A stretch of DNA of 64,000 nt, taken from contig CAIMWS010000463.1 of assembly GCA_903845125.1 (NCBI GenBank), positions 1 to 64,000 of the forward strand, in the 5' to 3' direction. Below, piece after piece: positions 27,232 through 35,599 of the stretch (within the stretch, counting starts at the first letter, position 1; the number at the start of each line of letters is the position of its first letter). The DNA comes from an uncultured Verrucomicrobiota bacterium. GTDB lineage: Bacteria > Verrucomicrobiota > Verrucomicrobiia > Limisphaerales > UBA1319. Made by a program: the position numbers and the translations under genes. The notes under the pieces are model-generated. The model did not search any database. It saw nothing but the letters and a program-made list of their open reading frames with translations, and had not been told where the DNA came from.

Positions 27232-28053
27232 CTACTTCCTGCGGGTGGAGCGCTCCATCATCCAAAACATGTCCTGGTTGTTGGGTGAGGAAACATTCAG
27301 GTCCAGCTTCTGCCCTTTTTTCAACAAGGGCATGGTCCTGGCATCCCGCCATTTTTTGATTTCCGAATGGCCGTCCGCGAACGAAAGCCCGCCCGCCCCG
27401 CCATGGTAGCTGGCAGGGTAATCCACGATCCGCCATTGGGTCGGCTGGTCCGGATACCCGGTCATGCCGATCACCATTTCCCCATCGTTGATGCTGTCCT
27501 CCCGCTCATCGAGGAACACCCAGGTGCGGGCGGGACCGGGGTTGAAAACATCGCTCATTTTATAGTAAATGCGGAACCCCGAGCCGAACCCATCCACATC
27601 GGTCGAGTTGAACCACGCATTCATGGCGATGCTGCGCACCCGGGGGTAAACCTTGCCGCTGACCGTCACCGAACTGCGGTCCGCCGGGCATTTCCAGATA
27701 TCCGCGTTTTTACCGCAATAGGTCCAGAGGAGGCTGCGGGCCAAGTCCTGCTTGACGTCCCAGTTGCTGGTATTGGCGCTGAAATCCAGATCCCCGTTGA
27801 CCCACTGGTTGGGACCGAAGGACTGGGGCACCTTGTCCTGGTTGTCGTCCACGTACATGCGCCAGGCGTGCATCATCTGGCGTCCGCTGCCGAGGCATTT
27901 CACCCCCTGGGCCTTGAGCTTGGATTTGGATAGCGCCGGCAGCAGCATGCTCGCCAGGATGGCGATGATGGCGATGACTACCAGCAGTTCGATCAGGGTG
28001 AAACCTGGAGTGTGCCTCCCCCGCCTGGGCATTGGAAAGTTGCGTTGGTGCAT
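27232..28053 (-). CDS. Prepilin-type N-terminal cleavage/methylation protein with H-X9-DG motif
   Basis: GFTLIELLVVIAIIAILASMLLPALSKSK; YHGGAGGLSFADGHSEIKKW (H + 9 residues + DG). Confidence 0.92.
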   Translation of the reverse strand: MHQRNFPMPRRGRHTPGFTLIELLVVIAIIAILASMLLPALSKSKLKAQGVKCLGSGRQMMHAWRMYVDDNQDKVPQSFGPNQWVNGDLDFSANTSNWDVKQDLARSLLWTYCGKNADIWKCPADRSSVTVSGKVYPRVRSIAMNAWFNSTDVDGFGSGFRIYYKMSDVFNPGPARTWVFLDEREDSINDGEMVIGMTGYPDQPTQWRIVDYPASYHGGAGGLSFADGHSEIKKWRDARTMPLLKKGQKLDLNVSSPNNQDMFWMMERSTRRK

Positions 28054-28065
28054 ATGATCTGAATC

Positions 28066-28093
28066 AACATAACTTTTTGCCTTTCCGATGCAA
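28066..28093 (-). promoter_or_regulatory. Candidate promoter of the pseudopilin gene
   Basis: Minus strand TTGCAT (28093-28088), 16-nt spacer, TATGTT (28071-28066); start codon at 28053. Confidence 0.3.
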
Positions 28094-28228
28094 GCCCAGA
28101 TGCGATCAGGGTGCGGAGCTCGAGGCCACCGCCGCGAGGGCCGGGCCGCCGGTGATCCGGACCTGGTTTTGCGCAGGGCGCCAACCGGCGTGGCCCGGCT
28201 TTCCCCCCAGGCCAACCTGTAGGAAGAA

Positions 28229-28250
28229 GGCTCCGTAACCAAACGGAGCC
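28229..28250 (-). terminator. Terminator-like hairpin downstream of the MFS gene
   Basis: GGCTCCGT-AACCAA-ACGGAGCC perfect 8-bp stem directly after the stop at 28258; downstream minus strand is CTTCTTCCT (weakly U-rich). Confidence 0.6.
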
Positions 28251-28257
28251 GGGATCA

Positions 28258-30048
28258 TCAGTGGCCCCCAGGGGACTTCACGGACTGCATCGACTCGACG
28301 CCACTGAGCCGGGGCCAAAAGTAGCCGTAGAAGGCCACAAAGGCGAAGCAGAACATGGGCACGATGAAGCCGCGCGACATATCATACTGGTCCGCCACGT
28401 AGCCCATCAGCTTGGGCAGGATGGCGCCGCCCATGATGGCCATGACGATATAAGCGGAGGCCTTTTTGGCGCGAACCCCGAGGCCGTGGATGCCGAGGGC
28501 AAAAATGGTGGGGAACATGATGGACATGAAGAAATAGCTCAGGAATACGCAGGCCACCGACAACCAGCCCGCCTTGCAGAATATCACCAGGCAGGTAAGG
28601 ACGTTCATAACGCCATACAGGCCCAGAATCTTGTGGGCGGAAAGCTTCCGCAACAGCCCAGCGCCGGTGATGCGCCCGATCAGGAAGCAGAAGAAACCAA
28701 CCGAAGCCAGGAAGGAAGCGCCCTTGTCACTGATGGTGAGGGAAGCATCATTAAAGGCAATTTCCTTCGGAAAGGCATCCTGCAGGAGGTGGCGGTTGAT
28801 CTGGGCCAGGCTCACTTCTTCTTTTTTTGCCTTCGCGGCCAGCAATTGCCTGGTTTTCCCGCTCAAAGCGACCCCGCTGAACCGTTGTTCATCATAGAGC
28901 AACTGTTCGGCTTTCACCCGGGTTGGATCCTGCTTGACCAGCTTGTTGAGGTCTTGCATCAGGGCCAATTGCAGCGGCTTGGGATTGGCGGTGGCAGGGG
29001 AATAGTCCGCCAGCAAGGTGGCGGTTTCGCTGGATAACTGGCCGTTGATGAACGTGGAGACCGCGTCCGTCTTTTGTTTCAGTTTGGTGGCGAAGGCGGG
29101 AAAATCCAGGAGGTCTTTGGGGACCAGGCTCGTCTGCACTTCGATATATTTTTTCGTGGAGCCGGCATTCCAATCGGGGGGAATGGACGGAACCTCCGAG
29201 GTCATGTAATTGATGAAAAAGCTGAAGATGCCAGCCTGCGCGGCGACGTAGAGGAACTGGGCGAGCACGGCCATGGAAAAGTGGGGGTGTTTCCAGATGG
29301 AGTGGGAGGCGCTGGCCTGGTCGTCATCGAGGTGATAATCATCCTCGGTTTTCACGTCCGGGATATAGGCAAAATAGAAAGCCACCGCCAGCACGCAAAC
29401 CACCACCCCCACGATAACGTAAGGGATATAAAGCGTCTCGCTGCCGATGCTGCGCCCCGTGATGGGATCCTTGGCATAGAAGAACTGGCCGCCAATGATC
29501 GGGCCGAAGATCCAGCCAATGCCGTTGCAGGACTGCGCCAGGTTGATGCGCGTGGCGGCGAAACGCGAAGGGCCCAGTACCGTCGTATAGGGATTGGCAA
29601 TCGTTTCCAGGAAGGTCAAGCCGGCGGCTATGGCACAAACTCCGAAAAGATAGGCGACAAATGCCGTGTTCGGCGACACGGTTCCAGCGTGGACCAGCGC
29701 ATTGATCTTCGTGGCCGGGATAAACCAAAAGCCACCGACGGCCACCAGGAGCAAGCCGGAGATGAGCCCCCCTTTGTAGCCCAGCCGTATCGCCAGCCAA
29801 CCCGCGGGCAGGGCCATCAGGAAATATCCCAGATAGTGCGCAAACTGCACCCAGGCGGACTGCGATTTGCTGAGGTTCAATTCGTCCTGGAAGTGCTTGT
29901 CCATCACGTCAATCATCCCGTTGCAGACACCCCAGAGCAGGAACAGCGAACTGACGAGAATAAACGTGATCACCACGTTCCTTCCATCGTTCATCACGAA
30001 CATGCTTTGCTTTTCGGTGGCGGGAACTGTTTTTACGTTCTGGCTCAT
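28258..30048 (-). CDS. MFS sugar permease, FucP (L-fucose:H+ symporter)-like, with large hydrophilic insertion
   Basis: FILVSSLFLLWGVCNGMIDVMDKHFQDELNLSKSQSAWVQFAHYLGYFLMALPAGWLAIRLGYKGG, GLTFLETIANPYTTVLGP; MSQNVKT start. Confidence 0.88.
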   Translation of the reverse strand: MSQNVKTVPATEKQSMFVMNDGRNVVITFILVSSLFLLWGVCNGMIDVMDKHFQDELNLSKSQSAWVQFAHYLGYFLMALPAGWLAIRLGYKGGLISGLLLVAVGGFWFIPATKINALVHAGTVSPNTAFVAYLFGVCAIAAGLTFLETIANPYTTVLGPSRFAATRINLAQSCNGIGWIFGPIIGGQFFYAKDPITGRSIGSETLYIPYVIVGVVVCVLAVAFYFAYIPDVKTEDDYHLDDDQASASHSIWKHPHFSMAVLAQFLYVAAQAGIFSFFINYMTSEVPSIPPDWNAGSTKKYIEVQTSLVPKDLLDFPAFATKLKQKTDAVSTFINGQLSSETATLLADYSPATANPKPLQLALMQDLNKLVKQDPTRVKAEQLLYDEQRFSGVALSGKTRQLLAAKAKKEEVSLAQINRHLLQDAFPKEIAFNDASLTISDKGASFLASVGFFCFLIGRITGAGLLRKLSAHKILGLYGVMNVLTCLVIFCKAGWLSVACVFLSYFFMSIMFPTIFALGIHGLGVRAKKASAYIVMAIMGGAILPKLMGYVADQYDMSRGFIVPMFCFAFVAFYGYFWPRLSGVESMQSVKSPGGH

Positions 30049-30384
30049 AGGTTGATTAGGAATTTGACTGTGAATTGAATCCAACGGGAGATAAATAGCC
30101 AAGCGGCCGGCCATGAATTACAACCGCACCGGATTCCGCGGAGTGCACAACAACCCGAATGCAATCAATGCCCACCAGGGCGAGCCTGGCTCCCCCGGTG
30201 GCGAATATGGGATGCAATGTCATATTGTTGTGGCCGAACTTGGTAAAGGATTCCGCTCCGCCAGTCAAGTATCAATGCCCGGGGAAAGGCTTCGGACCGG
30301 GCTGGATCGGCCATCTCCAATCCATTGCGCCCGTGCAGGTTAAGAATCCAACCGCCTTTTTTCCGAGGCGCTGGTTTTAAAGAA

Positions 30385-30412
30385 ATAAAAAAGGCGGGGG
30401 AAATCCCCCGCC
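30385..30412 (-). terminator. Rho-independent terminator of the Spy/CpxP-like gene
   Basis: GGCGGGGG-AAAT-CCCCCGCC stem (30393-30412); A6 run at 30387-30392 becomes U6 after the hairpin on the minus strand; 23 nt past the stop. Confidence 0.85.
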
Positions 30413-30434
30413 TGGGAAAAATCAAGGATGGCGC

Positions 30435-30857
30435 TTATTGGTTGCCACCACCGGCCTTACGGCTCTGGCCGCGGCGGCTCTGCTGTTCCTTCAGGTATTT
30501 ATCCCACTTTTCCGTCTGTTCGGCGGTCAAAATCTTTTTGACCTTGTCCGTGGTTTCGGTGCGCATTTTGCGCATGGCTTCGCCGCGCTCCTGCTGGGAG
30601 AGTTCGGTTTTCTTGCGCAGTTCGGCGGATTTGTCAGCCTCATCCTTATAGATGGCGGTGATTTTGGTCTTTTGCTCATCGCTCAGCTTGAGCTGGGCAT
30701 CCATCTGTTTGACACGTTCCTCGGGGGTGAAGCGGGCGCCACCGCGGGGAGCTTGTTTGGTTGCCGGGGCATCTTCAGCAGCCCGGGTCATCGGGCTGAA
30801 AGTGACCAACGTGCCGAGGGCGATCATTGCCGCCAAAATGAATTTGGGACTCTTCAT
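30435..30857 (-). CDS. Spy/CpxP-like (LTxxQ-type) periplasmic protein
   Basis: Signal peptide; RFTPEERVKQMDAQLKLSDEQKTKITAIYKDEADKSAELRKK...ILTAEQTEKWDKYLKEQQ. Confidence 0.7.
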   Translation of the reverse strand: MKSPKFILAAMIALGTLVTFSPMTRAAEDAPATKQAPRGGARFTPEERVKQMDAQLKLSDEQKTKITAIYKDEADKSAELRKKTELSQQERGEAMRKMRTETTDKVKKILTAEQTEKWDKYLKEQQSRRGQSRKAGGGNQ

Positions 30858-31240
30858 ACTTTTAATTTGTTTTTGGTTTTGGCATGGCCAAGCCAAACCA
30901 CTCGGTCCAGCCAGGCCGACACCTTTTCTACTCAGTCAGACGCCAGGCAATTGAGCCTGGTTACATTTTGTTTATTCCGGCCGCCGCCGAGCCCGTTTTT
31001 ATTTCCGGATTCTCCAACGCCGGCCAAGGTTTGGACTGGGGAGGTAGTGTTGGTATTCATTTGGGGATTGACAGCCAGCCCCCAACCGGTTTGCATAGGT
31101 TCCCAGTTCACCATGGTCATATGTGCAAAACAGGCCTGCACACTGGACGGCGGATTCCAGGATCGGCCGCGGCGCGCGAAGCCAACCGCGCCACGAGCCG
31201 GAGGCTTGGTTTGGCGTATGGCACAACCCCCACCTGACCC

Positions 31241-32521
31241 ATGCAAACCAGAAGCTCATTAACCCGGCGGGAATTTCTGCAAACCACCCTGGCCGCCTCA
31301 GCCCTGGCGGCCGCCCCCAACCTCCCCGGAGCGGAGGCCAAAGGCCAGGGCCGGACTTACAAGGTGGCGCTGATCGGCTGTGGCGGCCGGGGCAAAGGGG
31401 CCGCCGAGCAGGCGCTGCAGGCGGGGCAAACCCTGGGCTTGAAGGTGCAGATCGTGGCCCTGGCGGACTATTTCCGGGAGCGGGCCTTGCAGGCCGCCAG
31501 CCATTTCGGGGTGGCCCCGGAACGCTGTTTCGGCGGCCCCAAATGCTATGAGCCGGTGATGGAGACCGACGCTGATATGGTTTTGCTGGTCACCGCCCCG
31601 CTCTTCCGCCCCATCCACCTGGAAGCGGCGGTCAAAGCGGGAAAACATGCCTTCATCGAAAAGCCGGTGGCGGTGGATCCTCCCGGCTGCCGGCGGGTGA
31701 TCGCCGCCGGGGAGGAAGCCCGGAAAAAAGGGCTGTCCATCATTTCCGGCACGGAAATGCGCCATGATTTCGCCTTCCGCAAAACCCACCAGGCCCTGGC
31801 CGTGGAAAAAGCCTTCGGCCGGCTTTTCTCCGGCCGGGTGTCGTTTTGCATCGCCCGCATGTTTGCCGACCAGCCCATCAACCCCAGGACGGCCGATGAC
31901 CTGGTCCGCACGTGGCAGAATTGGATCGCCCTTTCCGGGGACCACCTGGTGGAACAGCATGTGCACAACATCGACATCGCCAATTGGTTTTGCGGCCGGC
32001 CACCCGTGAGCGCGGTGGGGTTTGGCGGGAGGGCCCGCCGCAACGCCGGGGACATGTACGACTTTTTCAGCGTGGACTATCATTACGGGCAAGACCTGCA
32101 CATCCACTCCATGTGCCGGCAAGTGACCGAGTGCTGGGACTGGGTGGGCCACGAATTCATATATGAAAAGGGCAAGACCAATGGCACGGACTATCCCAAC
32201 CCGCAACAATCGCCCATCCCCAAGGATCTGCCCCAGGGCCGCACCAGCAGCCACCAGGAGCAGATCGATCTGCTCTATTATGTAAGCCGGGAGGAGCCCA
32301 TGATCCAGGCGCGGGAAGTGGCCGAATCCTCCGCCACCGCGGTCATGGGCCGCCTCTCCGCCTACACCGGCAAGCAGGTGCTGTGGGAGGAAATGATGGT
32401 GGACCCGCAGAAAAACCCCGCGGTTTACCATCACGCTTTGAAGCCCACGGCGGAGGATTTTGAATTGGGCACGGTGGTGATTCCCAAAGAAAATGAAATC
32501 CCGCGGCCCGGCCGGTTTTAA
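31241..32521 (+). CDS. Gfo/Idh/MocA family oxidoreductase with Tat signal
   Basis: TRREFLQTTLAASALAAAP Tat-type leader; YKVALIGCGGRGKGAAEQ Rossmann motif; AFIEKPVAVDPPG. Confidence 0.93.
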   Translation: MQTRSSLTRREFLQTTLAASALAAAPNLPGAEAKGQGRTYKVALIGCGGRGKGAAEQALQAGQTLGLKVQIVALADYFRERALQAASHFGVAPERCFGGPKCYEPVMETDADMVLLVTAPLFRPIHLEAAVKAGKHAFIEKPVAVDPPGCRRVIAAGEEARKKGLSIISGTEMRHDFAFRKTHQALAVEKAFGRLFSGRVSFCIARMFADQPINPRTADDLVRTWQNWIALSGDHLVEQHVHNIDIANWFCGRPPVSAVGFGGRARRNAGDMYDFFSVDYHYGQDLHIHSMCRQVTECWDWVGHEFIYEKGKTNGTDYPNPQQSPIPKDLPQGRTSSHQEQIDLLYYVSREEPMIQAREVAESSATAVMGRLSAYTGKQVLWEEMMVDPQKNPAVYHHALKPTAEDFELGTVVIPKENEIPRPGRF

Positions 32522-32553
32522 CCGCAAAAGATAAAAAATAAAAAAACCAGTGT

Positions 32554-34065
32554 ATGAATATGAACCCAAGTTGCCGTCTCCCCAATGGAAAGGGAATCTG
32601 CGGGACCGCGAATGCGGCGGCCTGTTCCCGGTGTGCCGTGGCGATGGATCGCCGCCACTTCCTGAGAACCACCCTGGGCCTCGGGGCCGGCCTGCTGGCC
32701 GGCCGCCCCTGGAACCCGGTGGCCGGAGGGGATGCCCCCGCCCAGCCGCGGCATCCGCAAGTCACCATTTATGTGGTCTATGTGGGAGGGGCCGGGGCCT
32801 GGCCCAAACCGGAATTCGATGCGGCCGCGGAAAAAACCAAGTTCGAGCGCCAACTTCGGGAGGTGGAGCGGAGTTTCCCGGAGGTCCGGTTTGTGGGCGG
32901 GGAATTGACCGATTCCTCGGCCAAGGTGGTGGAGCAAGTCAAAGCGCGCCCGGAGGTGAGCGGCATCCTCTGTTTCCACCTGGGCATGCGTGATATCACC
33001 AGCATCGTCAACGCGGGCAAGCCGGTGGTGGTATTCAGCCAGCCATTCAGCGGCCACGAATGGATGCTGGTGAGCCAGCTGCAGCAGCAAGGCAAAGCCG
33101 TGGCGCTATTCTCCACGCGGGACCTGGGGGAAATCGGGACGGCGGTAAGCCTGCTTAAAGCGGTGGGGCAGATGCGGCAGAGCAAAATCCTCCTGGCGGC
33201 CGACCGGGCCGGCAAGCGGGCCCAGGATATCAAAACCAATGTGGGCTGCACCATCCAGGAGGTCACCACCGAGGAATTGATCGCGGCCCACCAGGCGGTT
33301 CCGGAGGAACTGGCCCGGGCGGAGGCGGAAGAGCGCTGGCTCAAGGCGGCCCGGCAGATCGTGGAACCGAACCGGGCGGAAATCATCAAATCAGCCCGGA
33401 TGTACTGGGCGATGAAACAGCTGCTGGCAGCGAACCAGGCCCAGGCCATCGCGGTGAACTGCCTGGGAGGAATTCCCATCCAAACCCTCGGCTATCCATG
33501 CCTCGGCTTCGCCCAGTTATGCGACGAGGGCCTGGTGGGCGCCTGCGAAGCAGATCTGGACAGCACGTTGACAATGCTGCTCTTCAGCTACGCCTTCAAA
33601 AAGCCGGGGTTCATCACCGACCCGCTGTTCGACCTGTCCCGCAACGCGGTGATCCATGCGCATTGCGTGGCACCCACCCGGATGGATGGGCCGGGCAATG
33701 CGCGCGCCCCCTTTGCCATCCGCACGCACCGGGATGACAATCGCGGCGCCTCACTGGAGGTGGACCTGCGGGTGGGGCAAGCGATCAGCTGCGCGCGGTT
33801 CATGGATGACGAGGCGCTGCTGTTCAGCACCGGCAAGATCATCGAGGGGAAACAAGCGGAGTTCGACGACCGCGGGTGCCGGACCCAGATCACGGTGGAG
33901 GTGAACGGAAGCGCCCAAAAAATGCTGGAAGACTGGTCGTCGGCCATGCGAAAATACCGCGACATCCGCACCTTGCTGCACCGGGTGGTGTTTTATGGCG
34001 ATCACACCCGGCAGGTGAAACACCTGGCGAGACTGATGGCATTAAAAGTGATCGCCGAGTGTTAA
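32554..34065 (+). CDS. L-fucose/L-arabinose isomerase-fold protein with Tat-like leader
   Basis: MDRRHFLRTTLGLGAGLLAG (internal start 32644); VNCLGGIPIQTLGYPCLGFAQLCDEGLVGACEADLDSTLTMLLFSYAF...DPLFDLSRNAVIHAHCVAPTRM. Confidence 0.75.
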   Translation: MNMNPSCRLPNGKGICGTANAAACSRCAVAMDRRHFLRTTLGLGAGLLAGRPWNPVAGGDAPAQPRHPQVTIYVVYVGGAGAWPKPEFDAAAEKTKFERQLREVERSFPEVRFVGGELTDSSAKVVEQVKARPEVSGILCFHLGMRDITSIVNAGKPVVVFSQPFSGHEWMLVSQLQQQGKAVALFSTRDLGEIGTAVSLLKAVGQMRQSKILLAADRAGKRAQDIKTNVGCTIQEVTTEELIAAHQAVPEELARAEAEERWLKAARQIVEPNRAEIIKSARMYWAMKQLLAANQAQAIAVNCLGGIPIQTLGYPCLGFAQLCDEGLVGACEADLDSTLTMLLFSYAFKKPGFITDPLFDLSRNAVIHAHCVAPTRMDGPGNARAPFAIRTHRDDNRGASLEVDLRVGQAISCARFMDDEALLFSTGKIIEGKQAEFDDRGCRTQITVEVNGSAQKMLEDWSSAMRKYRDIRTLLHRVVFYGDHTRQVKHLARLMALKVIAEC

Positions 34066-34131
34066 ACCGCCACACCCGAAAGCGCGACACTACTCAAAGG
34101 AAAGTAACAACCAACCAAGAGCATCATCATT

Positions 34132-35238
34132 ATGCTAAAAGCAGGCATCCTGGGATTGCCGAATGTCGGCAAATCCACCTTGTTCAACGCGGTCACCCGC
34201 AGCCGCAAGGCAGCGGCGGCCAATTACCCGTTCTGCACCATTGAACCCAATGTCGGCGGCGTGAACATCCCGGACCCGCGGCTGGAGGCGCTGGCGCCCA
34301 TCGCCAAGACCAGCACGCTGATCCCCACCGCCATCGAGTTCGTGGATATCGCGGGCCTCGTCAAGGGGGCTTCCAAGGGGGAGGGGCTCGGCAATAAATT
34401 CCTCAGCCACGTGCGGGAAGTGGATGCGCTCATCCACGTGGTGCGCTGTTTCGAGGACCCCAACGTGGTGCACGTGACCGGCTCCATCGATCCGATCCGC
34501 GACATTGAGATTGTCACCACTGAACTGGTGCTGGCGGACTTGGAGGCGGTGCACCGGAAAAAGGAAAAGATCTCCAAGGACTTCAAGCATGGGGACAAGC
34601 ATGCCATCATCGAGACGGAACTGCTGATCAAGCTGGAAGCGCACTTGAATACGGGCAAACCGGCCAATACCCTGGCCTTGAGCAAAGAGGAGCGGACGCT
34701 GGCGAAAACCTTTTTCCTGCTGACCACCAAGCCGATCATCTACGCGGCCAATGTCCAGGACGCGGACCTGGCCCGCGCCGGGGAACACCCCGCCGTGGCC
34801 AAGGTTGGGGAATACGCCCGCACGCATCACGATTGCGGGACGATCGTGATCAGCGCCCAGATCGAAAGCGACCTGGTGGATTTATCCGCCGCGGAACGCC
34901 AGGAATACCTCAAGGAACTGGGGGTGCAGGAATCAGGAGTGGAGGCCCTGCTGCGGGCGGCCTACCAGGTGCTGGGCCTCCGCACGTTCTTTACCTTCAA
35001 CGAAAAAGAGGTGCGCGCCTGGACCATCCATGCGGGCGACACCGCGCCCAAAGCGGCGGGCGCCATCCATACCGACTTCGAAAAAGGCTTCATCAAGGCC
35101 GACATGATCTTTTGGCAGGATCTGGTGAGATGCGGCTCGGTGGCCGCCGCACGCGACCGGGGCTGCTACAAGAGCGAAGGGCGGGAATATGTGGTCCGGG
35201 ACGGGGACGTGCTGCTGTTCAAATTCAACGTCACCTGA
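34132..35238 (+). CDS. ychF: Redox-regulated ATPase YchF (OLA1-type GTPase family)
   Basis: LKAGILGLPNVGKSTLFNAVT, NYPFCTIEPNVG, FVDIAGLVKGASKGEGLGNKFL, C-terminal TGS-like KGFIKADMI...GKY-like end. Confidence 0.97.
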   Translation: MLKAGILGLPNVGKSTLFNAVTRSRKAAAANYPFCTIEPNVGGVNIPDPRLEALAPIAKTSTLIPTAIEFVDIAGLVKGASKGEGLGNKFLSHVREVDALIHVVRCFEDPNVVHVTGSIDPIRDIEIVTTELVLADLEAVHRKKEKISKDFKHGDKHAIIETELLIKLEAHLNTGKPANTLALSKEERTLAKTFFLLTTKPIIYAANVQDADLARAGEHPAVAKVGEYARTHHDCGTIVISAQIESDLVDLSAAERQEYLKELGVQESGVEALLRAAYQVLGLRTFFTFNEKEVRAWTIHAGDTAPKAAGAIHTDFEKGFIKADMIFWQDLVRCGSVAAARDRGCYKSEGREYVVRDGDVLLFKFNVT

Positions 35239-35243
35239 ACGGC

Positions 35244-35594
35244 ATGAGCGACCTCGAATTGCTGCGCCAGCGCATCCGGGAATTCCGCGATGCGCGGGAA
35301 TGGATGCAGTTCCACACGCCCAAAAACCTGGCCTGCTCCATCTGCATCGAGGCCGCCGAACTGCTGGAGCATTTCCAGTGGCTGGACCCCGGGGCGCCCG
35401 GAACGGCACCCCCGGAAAAACAGGAGGCGATCGCCCAGGAGATCGCGGATATCGCCACCTACCTGATCGAACTGGCCGACAATCTCGGCATTGATCTCCA
35501 GCAGGCCATCCTGGCCAAGCTGAAGATCAACGAACAAAAATACCCGGTGGCCAAAGCCCGGGGCTCGGCGAAAAAATACACCGAGCTGGGCTGA
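35244..35594 (+). CDS. MazG-like nucleotide pyrophosphohydrolase
   Basis: IEAAELLEHFQW...AQEIADIATYLIELADNLGIDL (ExxE...ExxD pattern), KYPVAKARGSAKKYTEL. Confidence 0.9.
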   Translation: MSDLELLRQRIREFRDAREWMQFHTPKNLACSICIEAAELLEHFQWLDPGAPGTAPPEKQEAIAQEIADIATYLIELADNLGIDLQQAILAKLKINEQKYPVAKARGSAKKYTELG

Positions 35595-35599
35595 GGGGA

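Noticed and set aside
31068-31097. Perfect TTGACA at 31068 as a promoter for the Gfo/Idh gene
   Set aside because: No acceptable -10 element at 16-19 nt (best TGCATA), so not reported as a feature.
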